NCBI GenBank assembly: GCA_963718065.1
Contig: CAVQYE010000011.1
Span: forward strand, 124,001-188,000
Length of the DNA stretch: 64,000 nt
Source of the DNA: CAVPGP01 sp963718065
GTDB lineage: Bacteria > Actinomycetota > Thermoleophilia > Gaiellales > Gaiellaceae
Direction of reading: 5' to 3'
Shown here: piece by piece, positions 32,556-40,597 of the stretch
How positions within the stretch are numbered: the stretch's first letter is position 1
Layout: each line of letters opens with the position of its first letter
Position numbers and translations under genes: made by a program
Notes under the pieces: generated by a model
The model's database searches: none
What the model saw: only the letters and a program-made list of their open reading frames with translations
Told to the model about the DNA's origin: nothing

Positions 32556-32577
32556 TCGTCGACTCCTGATCGTCGAC
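32552..32577. repeat. Tandem duplication at the dnaN-recF junction
   Basis: CTGATCGTCGAC occurs twice, separated by TC (32552-32563 and 32566-32577). The first copy contains the dnaN TGA and the second begins with the recF CTG. The simplest history is an ancestral CTGA overlap separated by a 14-base duplication. Confidence 0.6.
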
Positions 32578-33624
32578 ACGGTCTCGCTCCGCAACGTCCG
32601 CTCCTACGCCCGGCTCGAGCTCGGGCTGGAGCCGGGTCTCGTGCTGGTCGTCGGCCCGAACGGGGCCGGCAAGACGAATCTGCTCGAGTCGCTGCACGTT
32701 GCGACGCAGGGCTTCTCGCCCCGCACCCGCTCGGACGCGCAGCTGATCCGCTTCGGCGAGGACACAGGGCGCATCGCGGTTCAGGGCTTCCGCGGCGACG
32801 CGCCGGTGCAGGTCGCGATCGGCCTCACGGCCGGCCAGGCGAAGCGCGCCGAGTGGAACGGGGCGAGGCTCGCGACCGCCGAGGAGCTCCGCCGCCGCGT
32901 GCAGACGCTCGTCTTCACGCCGGACCGTCTCGCCGTGGTCAAGGGAGGCCCGGCGGCGCGGCGCGCGTACTTCGACCGGGCGCTCGCACGGCTCTTTCCG
33001 TCGCGTGCTTCGCTCTCGGTGGAGTACGGGGCGGCCCTCGCGCAGCGAAACGCATCGCTGCGGCGGGTGCAACTGGGGATCTCCGGGCGGGACGCGCTCG
33101 CGCCGTGGACTGAGCGGGTCGCCTCGCTCGGCGCCAAGCTCGTGGGTGCACGACGCGAAGCCGTCTTGGTGCTGAGCCCGGGCTTTGCCGCGTGCGCCGA
33201 GGAGCTGCGGCTCGCCGAGGGGCGGCTCGTCTACGACGCGGAGCCGCCGAGCGTCGAGGCGCTCGAGGCGCGCCTCGACAAGGATCTCGACCGCGGTGCC
33301 ACCGGGCTCGGCCCGCACCTGGACGACGTCGGCATCGCGTCGGGCGACCGCGATCTACGGAGCTTCGGCTCCCAGGGCGAGCAGCGCCTCGCGGTGCTCT
33401 CGCTGCTGCTCGCCGAGGCGGAGCTCCTCGCCGAGCGGGGGCCGCGGCCGCTCCTGCTGCTCGACGACGTGCTGTCGGAGCTTGACCCGGAGCGGCGACG
33501 CATCCTCGCGGCGCGCGTCGCCGCGGCCGGCCAGACGGTGATCACGGCGACGGCGACCGACGCGCTGCCCGTCGAGCCGAACCAGGTCGTCGACGTGACC
33601 CCCGGCGAGGCGGTGTCCCGATGA
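32566..33624 (+). CDS. recF: DNA replication/repair protein RecF, probable CTG start
   Basis: SMC-like ATPase that helps load RecA at gaps. Seen are the N-terminal strand IVDTVSLRNVRSYARLEL, Walker A VVGPNGAGKTNLLES, the signature SQGEQRLAVLSLLLAEAELL and Walker B LLLLDDVLSELDPERR. A stop lies in frame upstream, and the only start that keeps the N-terminal strand is CTG at 32566; GTG 32641 would begin at the P-loop. The 352-residue length from CTG is normal. The stop overlaps the next ATG (ATGA). Confidence 0.9.
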   Translation: MIVDTVSLRNVRSYARLELGLEPGLVLVVGPNGAGKTNLLESLHVATQGFSPRTRSDAQLIRFGEDTGRIAVQGFRGDAPVQVAIGLTAGQAKRAEWNGARLATAEELRRRVQTLVFTPDRLAVVKGGPAARRAYFDRALARLFPSRASLSVEYGAALAQRNASLRRVQLGISGRDALAPWTERVASLGAKLVGARREAVLVLSPGFAACAEELRLAEGRLVYDAEPPSVEALEARLDKDLDRGATGLGPHLDDVGIASGDRDLRSFGSQGEQRLAVLSLLLAEAELLAERGPRPLLLLDDVLSELDPERRRILAARVAAAGQTVITATATDALPVEPNQVVDVTPGEAVSR

Positions 33625-34088
33625 AGTGGGCCGGCGGCGTCGGCGATCTCGGCGGCAGCTTCCGCAAGGAGCTCGACAAGCTGGGCGTCGGGGGCGCGAT
33701 CGTCGACCTCGTGCACGCGTGGCCCGGAGTCGTCGGCGAGCAGATCGCACGCAATGCCTGGCCGGCAAGGGTCTCCCGGGACGGAACGCTGCACGTCGCG
33801 ACGAGCTCGTCGGCCTGGGCGTTCGAGCTCGGGCAGCTCGAGGCCGACATCCGGTCTCGCCTCGGCCCGCTCGCTCCCGAGAAGCTCCGCTTCGCGCCCG
33901 GGCCGCTGCCGGAGGGCCACGAGGACGGCGAGAACCTGAGCAAACCTGTCCCTCCGGAGCCCACCCCGGAGGAGTGGGCCGAGGCGGAGCATCTGAGTGC
34001 GGAAATCGACGCTGAAGAGTTACGCAAATTGGTCACTCGCGCGGCCGCCGCGAGCCTGGCAAGGGCGCGGTCCGGCCGCTCTGTCTGA
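33621..34088 (+). CDS. DUF721 (DciA-like) protein
   Basis: A 155-residue DUF721 protein. The conserved N-terminal domain is visible: VHAWPGVVGEQIARNAWPARVSRDGTLHVATSSSAWAFEL, truncated here to its key words WPGVVG and SSAWAFEL. The family member DciA loads the replicative helicase in bacteria lacking DnaC/DnaI, which fits its position between recF and gyrB. The C-terminal half is acidic then basic and not conserved. ATG overlaps the recF stop. Confidence 0.85.
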   Translation: MKWAGGVGDLGGSFRKELDKLGVGGAIVDLVHAWPGVVGEQIARNAWPARVSRDGTLHVATSSSAWAFELGQLEADIRSRLGPLAPEKLRFAPGPLPEGHEDGENLSKPVPPEPTPEEWAEAEHLSAEIDAEELRKLVTRAAAASLARARSGRSV

Positions 34089-34102
34089 TACACTTGTCCC
34101 TG

Positions 34103-34135
34103 CCCGCAAGTTCGTTATTTGCAGGGCTTTTTCTC
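34103..34135 (+). terminator. Terminator-like hairpin between dciA-like gene and gyrB
   Basis: GCCCGCAA, loop, TTTGCAGGGC followed by TTTTTC. It ends the dnaN-recF-DUF721 transcript and lies 24 bases before the gyrB ATG, so a promoter just upstream (TGATACACT near 34086) would make it an attenuator instead. It shares TATTTGCAGGGCTTT with the hairpin upstream of dnaA. Confidence 0.6.
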
Positions 34136-34159
34136 TGTCAGGAGACCGTCGAAAGCGAC

Positions 34160-36544
34160 ATGGCTGAAGCTTCCTACACCGCCAAGGACATCTCTGTACT
34201 CGAGGGCCTCGAGCCGGTCCGGCTGCGCCCGGGCATGTACATCGGCTCGACCGGGCCGCGCGGCCTCCACCATCTGATCTACGAGGTCGTCGCGAACTCG
34301 GTCGACGAGGCGCTCGCAGGGCGCAACGACCGGGTCGAGGTGACGCTGCACCCGGACAACTCCGTCACGGTGCGCGACTGGGGCGCGGGCATCCCGGTCG
34401 GCATGATGGCCGACCAGGGCTTGCCCGCCCTGACCGTCGTGCTGACGAAGCTGCACGCCGGCGGGAAGTTCGGCGGCGACGGCTACAAGGTCTCCGGTGG
34501 TCTCCACGGCGTCGGCGTCTCGGTCGTCAACGCGCTCTCCGAGTGGCTCGTGGCCGAGGTTGCGCGCGACGGCAAGCTCTACCGCCAGGATTTTGTCCGC
34601 GGCGTTCCGCAGGGGGACATGGAGACGATCGGCGTCTCCCAGGAGACGGGCACGACGATCAAGTTCCTGCCGGACGCGGAGATCTTCGAGGAGATGGAGT
34701 ACTCGGCGGAGACGCTCGTGCAGCACCTGCGCGAGACGGCGTTCCTGACGCGCGGCCTGCACATCAAGCTCACCGACGAGCGCGCCGACGGCAAGGTCTA
34801 CGAGTTCCACTACGAGGGCGGGATCAAGGACTTCGTCTCCTACATCAACGAGTCGAAGGACCCGATCCACACGACGATTGTCTTCCTGGAGGGCGAGCAG
34901 GACATCGGCCTCGTCGAGGTGGCGATGCAGTGGAACAGCTCCTACCAGGAGTCCGTCTTCGCGTTCGCCAACAACATCAACACCCACGAGGGCGGTACGC
35001 ACCTCTCCGGCTTCAAGGCCGCGCTGACGCGCACCCTGAACGACTACGCCCGGGCGAAGGGGTTGTTGAAGGAGAAGGAGGTGAACCTCGAGGGCGAGGA
35101 CGTCCGCGAGGGGCTCGCCGCCGTCATCTCGGTGAAGCTTCAGAACCCGCAGTTCGAGGGCCAGACGAAGACGAAGCTGGGCAACCCCGGGATGAAGAGC
35201 CTGGTCGAGATGACGGTCAACGCGAAGCTGGCGGAGTTCCTCGAGGAGAACCCGACCGACGCGCGCCAGATCATCACGAAGGCGGTTGCCGCCTCCCGCG
35301 CCCGGCTCGCTGCCCGCAAGGCGCGCGAGCTGACGCGGCGCAAGTCGGCGCTCGAGAACGCAGCGCTGCCGGGCAAGCTCGCCGACTGCACGATCCGCGA
35401 CCCCGAGTTCGCGGAGCTCTTCATCGTCGAGGGCGACAGCGCCGGCGGCTCGGCCAAGATGGGCCGCGACCGCACCTACCAGGCGATCCTGCCGCTGCGC
35501 GGGAAGATCATCAACAGCGAGAAGAACCGGATCAACAAGGTGCTCTCGAACACCGAGATCCAGGCGATGATCACGGCGATCGGCACCGGCATCGGCGACG
35601 AGTTCGACATCGCGAGGCTCCGCTACGGACGCGTGATCGTGATGACCGACGCCGACGTCGACGGCTCGCATATCCGGACGCTGATCCTGACGTTCCTCTA
35701 CCGGCAGATGCCTGAGCTGATCGACCGCGGCCACGTCTACATCGCCGTGCCGCCGCTCTACAAGGTGAAGCTCGGCAACCAGGAGTACTACTTCGAGAAG
35801 GACGCCCAGCTCGAGGAGCTGCTGGTGCGCGAGCGCATCGCCAACATGGAGCTCACCGCGCGCGGCGTCGAGGCGACGAAGCTGACCGAGGCCCGCTGGG
35901 GCCGGTTCGCGCGCGCCCTGAACGAATTCGAAGGCTGGAGCGCGCGGCTCCGCGCGGACTTCGGCCACGCTGCTGCGGACTTCGTCGTCACGCACCGGCT
36001 CGTCGAGACGGAGGTCGACTCGCTCGACTCGTTCGGCGACGCGATCGAGGCGATCGCCGACAACGGCTTCCAGCTCTCGGTGCTCGGCCGGGACGAGATC
36101 GGCTTCACCGTCAAGGTGATCGAGACCGAGACGAGCTCCGCACAGCATGTGACGGTCCCGCTCGAGCTGATCACGTCGCCGGTGTACGCGGGCCTGCGCC
36201 GTTCGTACGCGAAGCTCGTCGACACGGTCGGCCTGCCGCCGTTCACGATCACGGCCGGCAAGAAGCGGGAGACCGCGCTGAGCTTCCAGGACCTCCGCAC
36301 CAGGGCGATGGATCTCGCCAAGGAAGGGCTGCAGCTGAGCCGCTTCAAGGGTCTCGGCGAGATGAACGAGGAGCAGCTCTGGATGACGACGATGGATCCG
36401 GCACGGCGCCTGCTCGTGCGCGTCGACGTCGAGGACGCACACGCCGCAGACCGCCTGTTCTCGACGCTGATGGGCGACCAGGTCGAGCCGCGCCGGCTGT
36501 TCATCGAGGCGAATGCTCGGAACGTGAAGTTCCTTGACGTCTAG
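34160..36544 (+). CDS. gyrB: DNA gyrase subunit B
   Basis: ATPase subunit of gyrase, which introduces negative supercoils. The 794-residue protein has the GHKL fold (VVANSVDEALAG, VRDWGAGIPVG, SGGLHGVGVSVVNALS), the transducer domain and Toprim motifs EGDSAGGSAKMGRDR and DADVDGSHIRTL; the C-terminal RFKGLGEMNEEQLWMTTMDP is intact. A Toprim-region insertion like that of proteobacteria is absent, but a helical stretch around 575-640 enlarges the C-terminal half. ATG at 34160 gives the family N-terminus (YTAKDISVLEGLEPVR). Eleven bases separate it from gyrA. Confidence 0.96.
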   Translation: MAEASYTAKDISVLEGLEPVRLRPGMYIGSTGPRGLHHLIYEVVANSVDEALAGRNDRVEVTLHPDNSVTVRDWGAGIPVGMMADQGLPALTVVLTKLHAGGKFGGDGYKVSGGLHGVGVSVVNALSEWLVAEVARDGKLYRQDFVRGVPQGDMETIGVSQETGTTIKFLPDAEIFEEMEYSAETLVQHLRETAFLTRGLHIKLTDERADGKVYEFHYEGGIKDFVSYINESKDPIHTTIVFLEGEQDIGLVEVAMQWNSSYQESVFAFANNINTHEGGTHLSGFKAALTRTLNDYARAKGLLKEKEVNLEGEDVREGLAAVISVKLQNPQFEGQTKTKLGNPGMKSLVEMTVNAKLAEFLEENPTDARQIITKAVAASRARLAARKARELTRRKSALENAALPGKLADCTIRDPEFAELFIVEGDSAGGSAKMGRDRTYQAILPLRGKIINSEKNRINKVLSNTEIQAMITAIGTGIGDEFDIARLRYGRVIVMTDADVDGSHIRTLILTFLYRQMPELIDRGHVYIAVPPLYKVKLGNQEYYFEKDAQLEELLVRERIANMELTARGVEATKLTEARWGRFARALNEFEGWSARLRADFGHAAADFVVTHRLVETEVDSLDSFGDAIEAIADNGFQLSVLGRDEIGFTVKVIETETSSAQHVTVPLELITSPVYAGLRRSYAKLVDTVGLPPFTITAGKKRETALSFQDLRTRAMDLAKEGLQLSRFKGLGEMNEEQLWMTTMDPARRLLVRVDVEDAHAADRLFSTLMGDQVEPRRLFIEANARNVKFLDV

Positions 36545-36555
36545 GAGAGGGCACC

Positions 36556-39192
36556 ATGTCTGAGGTCGGAACCGGGGCACTCGGCCCCGGCCGCATCGAG
36601 CCGCGCGAGCTCGAGCAGGAGATGCGCACGAGCTTCCTCGATTACGCGATGAGCGTGATCGTCAGCCGCGCGCTCCCTGACGTACGCGACGGGCTGAAGC
36701 CGGTGCACCGCCGCGTCCTCTACGGCATGTGGACGAACGGCAACCGGCCGGGCCGCCCTTACGTCAAGTGCGCCAACATCGTCGGCTTCGTGATGGGCAA
36801 CTTCCATCCGCACGGCGACTCGTCGATCTACGACACGCTGGTGCGGATGGCGCAGCCGTTCTCGCTGCGCTACCCGCTCGTCGACGGGCAGGGGAACTTC
36901 GGCTCGATCGACGACGATCCCGCCGCGGCGATGCGCTACACCGAGGCCCGCCTCGCGCGGATCTCGACCGCGTTGCTCGAAGAGCTCGACCACGACACGG
37001 TCGACTTCGAGCCGAACTACGACGAGTCGAAGGTGCAGCCCAAGGTGCTGCCGGCGCGCTTCCCGAACCTGCTCGTCAACGGCTCGGCCGGGATTGCGGT
37101 CGGGATGGCGACGAACATGCCGCCGCACCATCTCGGGGAGATCGTGAACGCGATCATCGAGCTGATCGACGACCCGGAAGCGGACGTCGAGAAGCTGATG
37201 AAGCACGTCAAAGGCCCGGACTTCCCGACCGGCGCGATCATCGTCGGCCGCTCCGGGATCCGCGACGCGTACCGCACCGGCCGCGGCCGCATCATCGTCC
37301 GCGCGCGCGCCCACATCGAGGAGCTGCGCGGCGGCAAGTCGGCGATCGTGATCAGCGAGCTGCCGTACGGCGTCAAGAAGGGCGGCGACGCCGGCGTCGT
37401 CACGAAGATCGCCGACCTCGTGCTCGACAAGACGCTGACGGAGATCTCGAACGTCCAGGACTACTCCGACCGCACGGGGATGCGGATCGAGGTCGAGCTG
37501 AAGCGCGACGCGATCCCGCAGGTCGTCCTCAACAAGCTCTACAAGCACACCGCCCTCCAGACGACCTTCGGCTACAACGCCGTCGCACTCGTCGACGGCG
37601 TCCCGAAGACGCTGTCGCTGCTCGAGCTGATCACGCACTACGTCGACTTCCAGCGCGAGATCGTGATCCGCCGCTCGAAGCACGAGCTGCGCCAGAACGA
37701 GAACCGCGCGCACGTCCTCCAGGGCTACCTGATCGCGCTGGACAATCTTGACGAGGTGATCCGCCTGATCCGCGCCGCGGCGGACACCGATGCCGCCCGC
37801 GAGCAGCTGATGGCGGCCTTCGACCTCTCCGAGATCCAGGCCTCAGCGATCCTCGACCTGCGCCTGCGCGCGCTGACCGCGCTCGAGCGCAAGCACGTCG
37901 AGGACGAGCACCAGTCGCTGCAGGACCGCATCGGCGAGCTGCGCGCGCTACTCGGCGACCCGGCGAAGATCGACGCCCTGATCAAGGAAGAGCTGATCGA
38001 GCTCCGCGACACGCACGCACGGAACGACGACCGCCGCACCGAGATCGTCGCCGCCGAGGAGGAGCTCGAGCTCGAGGACCTCATCGCGGAAGAGGACATG
38101 GTGATCGCGATCACCCGCTCCGGCTACATCAAGCGGCTGCCGGTGACGTCATATCGCGAGCAGCGGCGAGGCGGGATCGGCGTCATGGGCATGGACCTGA
38201 AGGACGAGGACTACATCGAGCACCTCTTTGTCGCCTCGACCCACGACTACATCCTCTTCTTCACGAACGTCGGCAAGGTCTACCGCTTGAAGGTGCACGA
38301 GCTGCCGCTCGGCTCGCGCCAGTCAAAGGGCCGCGCGATCGTCAACCTGCTGCCGTTCCGGCAGGACGAGCAGGTGCGCGCCGTCATCCAGACGCGGAAC
38401 TTCGAAGAGGCGCAGTACCTCGTCTTCGCGACCAAGAACGGCGTCGTCAAGAAGACGAAGCTGCCCGAGTACAACACGCCGCTCAAGGCCGACGGGATCA
38501 TCGCGATCAAGATGCGCGAGGGCGACGAGCTCGTCGGCGTGCGCCACGCCTCCGAGGCCGACGACATCCTGATGGTCTCCCGCAAGGGCCAGGCGATCCG
38601 CTTCCACGAGTCGGACGCCCGCTCGACCGGCCGCGCCACCGAGGGCGTGCGCGGCATGAACCTCCGCGCCGGCGACGAGGTGATCGCGATCGAGATCGCC
38701 AAGGACGACACCGACCTGCTCGTGATCACGGAGAACGGCTACGGCAAGCGGACCCGCGTCTCGGAGTACCCGGCGAAGGGCCGCGGCGGCCTCGGCGTCA
38801 AGACCGTGCAACTGACGGAGGCCCGCGGGCAGCTCGTCGGCGCGCGGATCGTTCGGGACGGCTACCAGATGATGCTGATCTCGACCGGCGGCACCGTGAT
38901 CAAGATGCCGGTCGAGGACGTCAAGCGCCTCGGCCGCTCGACGCAGGGCGTGATCGTGATGCGGCTCCGCGAGGGCGAGAAGGTCTCGAGCATCGCACCC
39001 GTCGTCGAATCCGGGGAGGACGCTCCCGACGACGGCGACGTTCTGTCCGACGCGGTTTTGACCGATGCTGTTTTGTCCGATCCGGGCCCGATCGACGCGA
39101 CTCTGGCCGCCGAGGAGCCGGCCGAAGACGCCGCGGACGATCCGGAACCGATTGAGTCGGCTCCGGACGACGAATCGCCCGACTCCGAATAG
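36556..39192 (+). CDS. gyrA: DNA gyrase subunit A
   Basis: DNA-cleaving subunit, 878 residues. The quinolone-resistance region GNFHPHGDSSIYDTLVRMAQ carries Ser89 and Asp93 at the usual contact positions (HGDSSIYD), and the catalytic Tyr128 is in AAMRYTEARL. The GyrA-box QRRGGIG in the C-terminal beta-pinwheel marks it as gyrase, not topoisomerase IV. The last 60 residues are an acidic tail with a short LSDAVLTDAVLSD repeat whose DNA is locally T-rich. RBS AGGAGAGGG precedes the ATG. Probably co-transcribed with gyrB. Confidence 0.96.
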   Translation: MSEVGTGALGPGRIEPRELEQEMRTSFLDYAMSVIVSRALPDVRDGLKPVHRRVLYGMWTNGNRPGRPYVKCANIVGFVMGNFHPHGDSSIYDTLVRMAQPFSLRYPLVDGQGNFGSIDDDPAAAMRYTEARLARISTALLEELDHDTVDFEPNYDESKVQPKVLPARFPNLLVNGSAGIAVGMATNMPPHHLGEIVNAIIELIDDPEADVEKLMKHVKGPDFPTGAIIVGRSGIRDAYRTGRGRIIVRARAHIEELRGGKSAIVISELPYGVKKGGDAGVVTKIADLVLDKTLTEISNVQDYSDRTGMRIEVELKRDAIPQVVLNKLYKHTALQTTFGYNAVALVDGVPKTLSLLELITHYVDFQREIVIRRSKHELRQNENRAHVLQGYLIALDNLDEVIRLIRAAADTDAAREQLMAAFDLSEIQASAILDLRLRALTALERKHVEDEHQSLQDRIGELRALLGDPAKIDALIKEELIELRDTHARNDDRRTEIVAAEEELELEDLIAEEDMVIAITRSGYIKRLPVTSYREQRRGGIGVMGMDLKDEDYIEHLFVASTHDYILFFTNVGKVYRLKVHELPLGSRQSKGRAIVNLLPFRQDEQVRAVIQTRNFEEAQYLVFATKNGVVKKTKLPEYNTPLKADGIIAIKMREGDELVGVRHASEADDILMVSRKGQAIRFHESDARSTGRATEGVRGMNLRAGDEVIAIEIAKDDTDLLVITENGYGKRTRVSEYPAKGRGGLGVKTVQLTEARGQLVGARIVRDGYQMMLISTGGTVIKMPVEDVKRLGRSTQGVIVMRLREGEKVSSIAPVVESGEDAPDDGDVLSDAVLTDAVLSDPGPIDATLAAEEPAEDAADDPEPIESAPDDESPDSE

Positions 39193-39225
39193 ACGCGCTC
39201 CGTTTCAGCCCGGCCCTGGTCCTCA

Positions 39226-39258
39226 CCCCAAATCGGGGGGTTTTGCGCAGAAACCCTT
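39226..39258 (+). terminator. Terminator after gyrA
   Basis: CCCC-AAATC-GGGGGGTTTTG and an overlapping GGGTTT-TGCGCAG-AAACCC stem, 33 bases after the gyrA stop. The two structures are mutually exclusive; the first with the T-run is a plausible rho-independent terminator. Confidence 0.45.
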
Positions 39259-39276
39259 CCGAAACACGAGTAAGAG

Positions 39277-39293
39277 CGTTATAACTTGTAACG
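39277..39293. promoter_or_regulatory. Inverted repeat over a -10 element upstream of the MerR-like gene
   Basis: CGTTA-N7-TAACG dyad containing TATAAC (39280-39285). MerR-family proteins bind such dyads at their own promoters, so autoregulation of the gene at 39333 is likely. Confidence 0.45.
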
Positions 39294-39332
39294 AGGGGTC
39301 TGAGTCAGCGGCAGAAGAGAGAGCGCTTCCAA

Positions 39333-39629
39333 ATGGCATATACACGGCAAGTCGATCTGCTCGAGCCGATCGAGATGGCCGATCATCTCGACAAGGTCGA
39401 GCTCTACCTCGGTCAGGTCTGTCAGGTCGCAGGCATCTCCAAGATGCAGCTCGACTACTGGACCAACAAGGCGCAGATCCCCACGAAGGGCAAGAAGCAG
39501 CGGATCTACGACATGGACGCCGTCGAGATGGTCATGTTGATCAAGCAGGCGAAGGACAAGGGCCTCAACCTGGGTGCAGCGATCGACGCCGCTCGGCGCT
39601 TCCGCGAGCAGAACACCCAGCTCAACTGA
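39333..39629 (+). CDS. Small MerR-superfamily HTH protein (BldC-like)
   Basis: A 98-residue single-domain DNA-binding protein. LYLGQVCQVAGISKMQLDYW forms the winged-HTH start and QRIYDMDAVEMVMLIKQAKD the wing and following helix; the long MerR dimerisation helix is missing, as in BldC-type regulators that polymerise on direct repeats. Then LGAAIDAARRFRE. The N-terminal 25 residues (VDLLEPIEMADHLDK) are not part of the HTH. Stand-alone between gyrA and the convergent galT-like gene. Target genes unknown; actinobacterial relatives control development and metal or stress genes. Confidence 0.8.
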   Translation: MAYTRQVDLLEPIEMADHLDKVELYLGQVCQVAGISKMQLDYWTNKAQIPTKGKKQRIYDMDAVEMVMLIKQAKDKGLNLGAAIDAARRFREQNTQLN

Positions 39630-39668
39630 TCACCCAGTTCAAGTAGGCCCCAGCCTCGCTCGTCGTCA

Positions 39669-40577
39669 TCAGCTGGTTTGTGTCAGCCGCCCGGCTGCTT
39701 GCTCGGGGCTGAGCGTGTTCACGTAGACGCCGGCGCCGAGCTCGAGCCCGGCGAGCAGCGAGAGCCGCGGGATCAGCTCGAGGTGCCAGTGGCCGTCCTC
39801 TGGAAATGAGTGCAGCACCAGGTTGAACGGGACGTCGCCTTCCAGCTTCTGGATCGCGGCGACGGCGTCGCGCGCGAGGACGAGCGCCGCGACGAGGAAG
39901 CTGCCGCCGTCGAAGCCCGCGGGCCAGTGCTCTCGCGGCGCGATCAGCAGCTCGTAGGGCGAACGGCCGGCAACCGCGGCAAGTGCGTAGACGCCTTGGC
40001 GCTCGGCGACCAGACGCGACCCGTCGGCAAGCTCCTCGTCGAGCAGGCGGCAGAGCGCGCAGTCGCCCTCTGTGAGGCGTGCGGCCTCCGTTGCGAGAAG
40101 TGGCGGCGCCTCGGCGAAGCACGCAAGCTGCGAGTGGCTGTGCGGCAGGCTCGCGCCGGCAGCTCTGCCCTCGTTGAAGAAGGCGAGTGTCCATGAGAGC
40201 CCGTTGACGTCGGCATCCTCGGCTCGGTCGTGCCACGCGTGCGCGATCAGGCCGAGCTGGTCGTCGTCGAGCTCCACGATCGAGCGCACGTGGCGCGGCG
40301 AGGAGATCACCACTTCCTGGCGGTCGAGCGCGGGATAGAGGTTCGGGACGACGCGAACGCGCCAGCCGGGCGTGTCGGGCTCGTCTCCTGCTCGGCCGAG
40401 GGCGAGCGTCTCGGGCGGCGTGCGCTCCTCGCGGCCCTCGCAGAACGGGCAGTTGGCGAGCTCGTCCGGCGAAGGCGGCTCCGGCGCCGCGCGTGCTGCG
40501 CCCGGGCGATTGGCGCGGCCCGGCGCGATCGCAACCTGGCGGCCGCTCAGGGGGTCAGTTCGGAGATCCGGCCCCAA
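39669..40577 (-). CDS. galT: Galactose-1-phosphate uridylyltransferase-like HIT-superfamily enzyme
   Basis: A 302-residue GalT-fold nucleotidyl transferase. It shows the N-terminal zinc-type motif NCPFCEGRE, VVPNLYPAL, the catalytic HIT motif SLPHSHSQLACF and, in the second half, a CALCRLL pair and HWHLELIPRL. It could act on galactose-1-phosphate in the Leloir pathway or be an ADP-sugar phosphorylase-like paralogue; no galK or galE is near. TTG at 40577 is the only start, inside a 15-bp tandem repeat just after the SPFH stop. Convergent with the MerR-like gene. Confidence 0.8.
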   Translation of the reverse strand: MGPDLRTDPLSGRQVAIAPGRANRPGAARAAPEPPSPDELANCPFCEGREERTPPETLALGRAGDEPDTPGWRVRVVPNLYPALDRQEVVISSPRHVRSIVELDDDQLGLIAHAWHDRAEDADVNGLSWTLAFFNEGRAAGASLPHSHSQLACFAEAPPLLATEAARLTEGDCALCRLLDEELADGSRLVAERQGVYALAAVAGRSPYELLIAPREHWPAGFDGGSFLVAALVLARDAVAAIQKLEGDVPFNLVLHSFPEDGHWHLELIPRLSLLAGLELGAGVYVNTLSPEQAAGRLTQTS

Positions 40578-40597
40578 CTAGCCCGGCCCTAACTAGC
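40568..40597. repeat. 15-bp tandem duplication at the SPFH-galT junction
   Basis: CCGGCCCCAACTAGC and CCGGCCCTAACTAGC directly abut (40568-40582, 40583-40597), one mismatch. On the minus strand the first unit carries the SPFH TAG and the second the galT TTG. Confidence 0.65.

Noticed and set aside
34115..36580. 821-codon minus-strand frame opposite gyrB
   Set aside because: Pure shadow of gyrB in GC-rich DNA; no motifs and Leu/Arg/Asp-biased composition.
39040..39075. Short repeat GTTTTGTCCGAT/GTTTTGACCGAT in the gyrA 3' end
   Set aside because: It encodes the acidic LSDAVLTDAVLSD tail; two imperfect units only, no sign of a mobile or CRISPR repeat.
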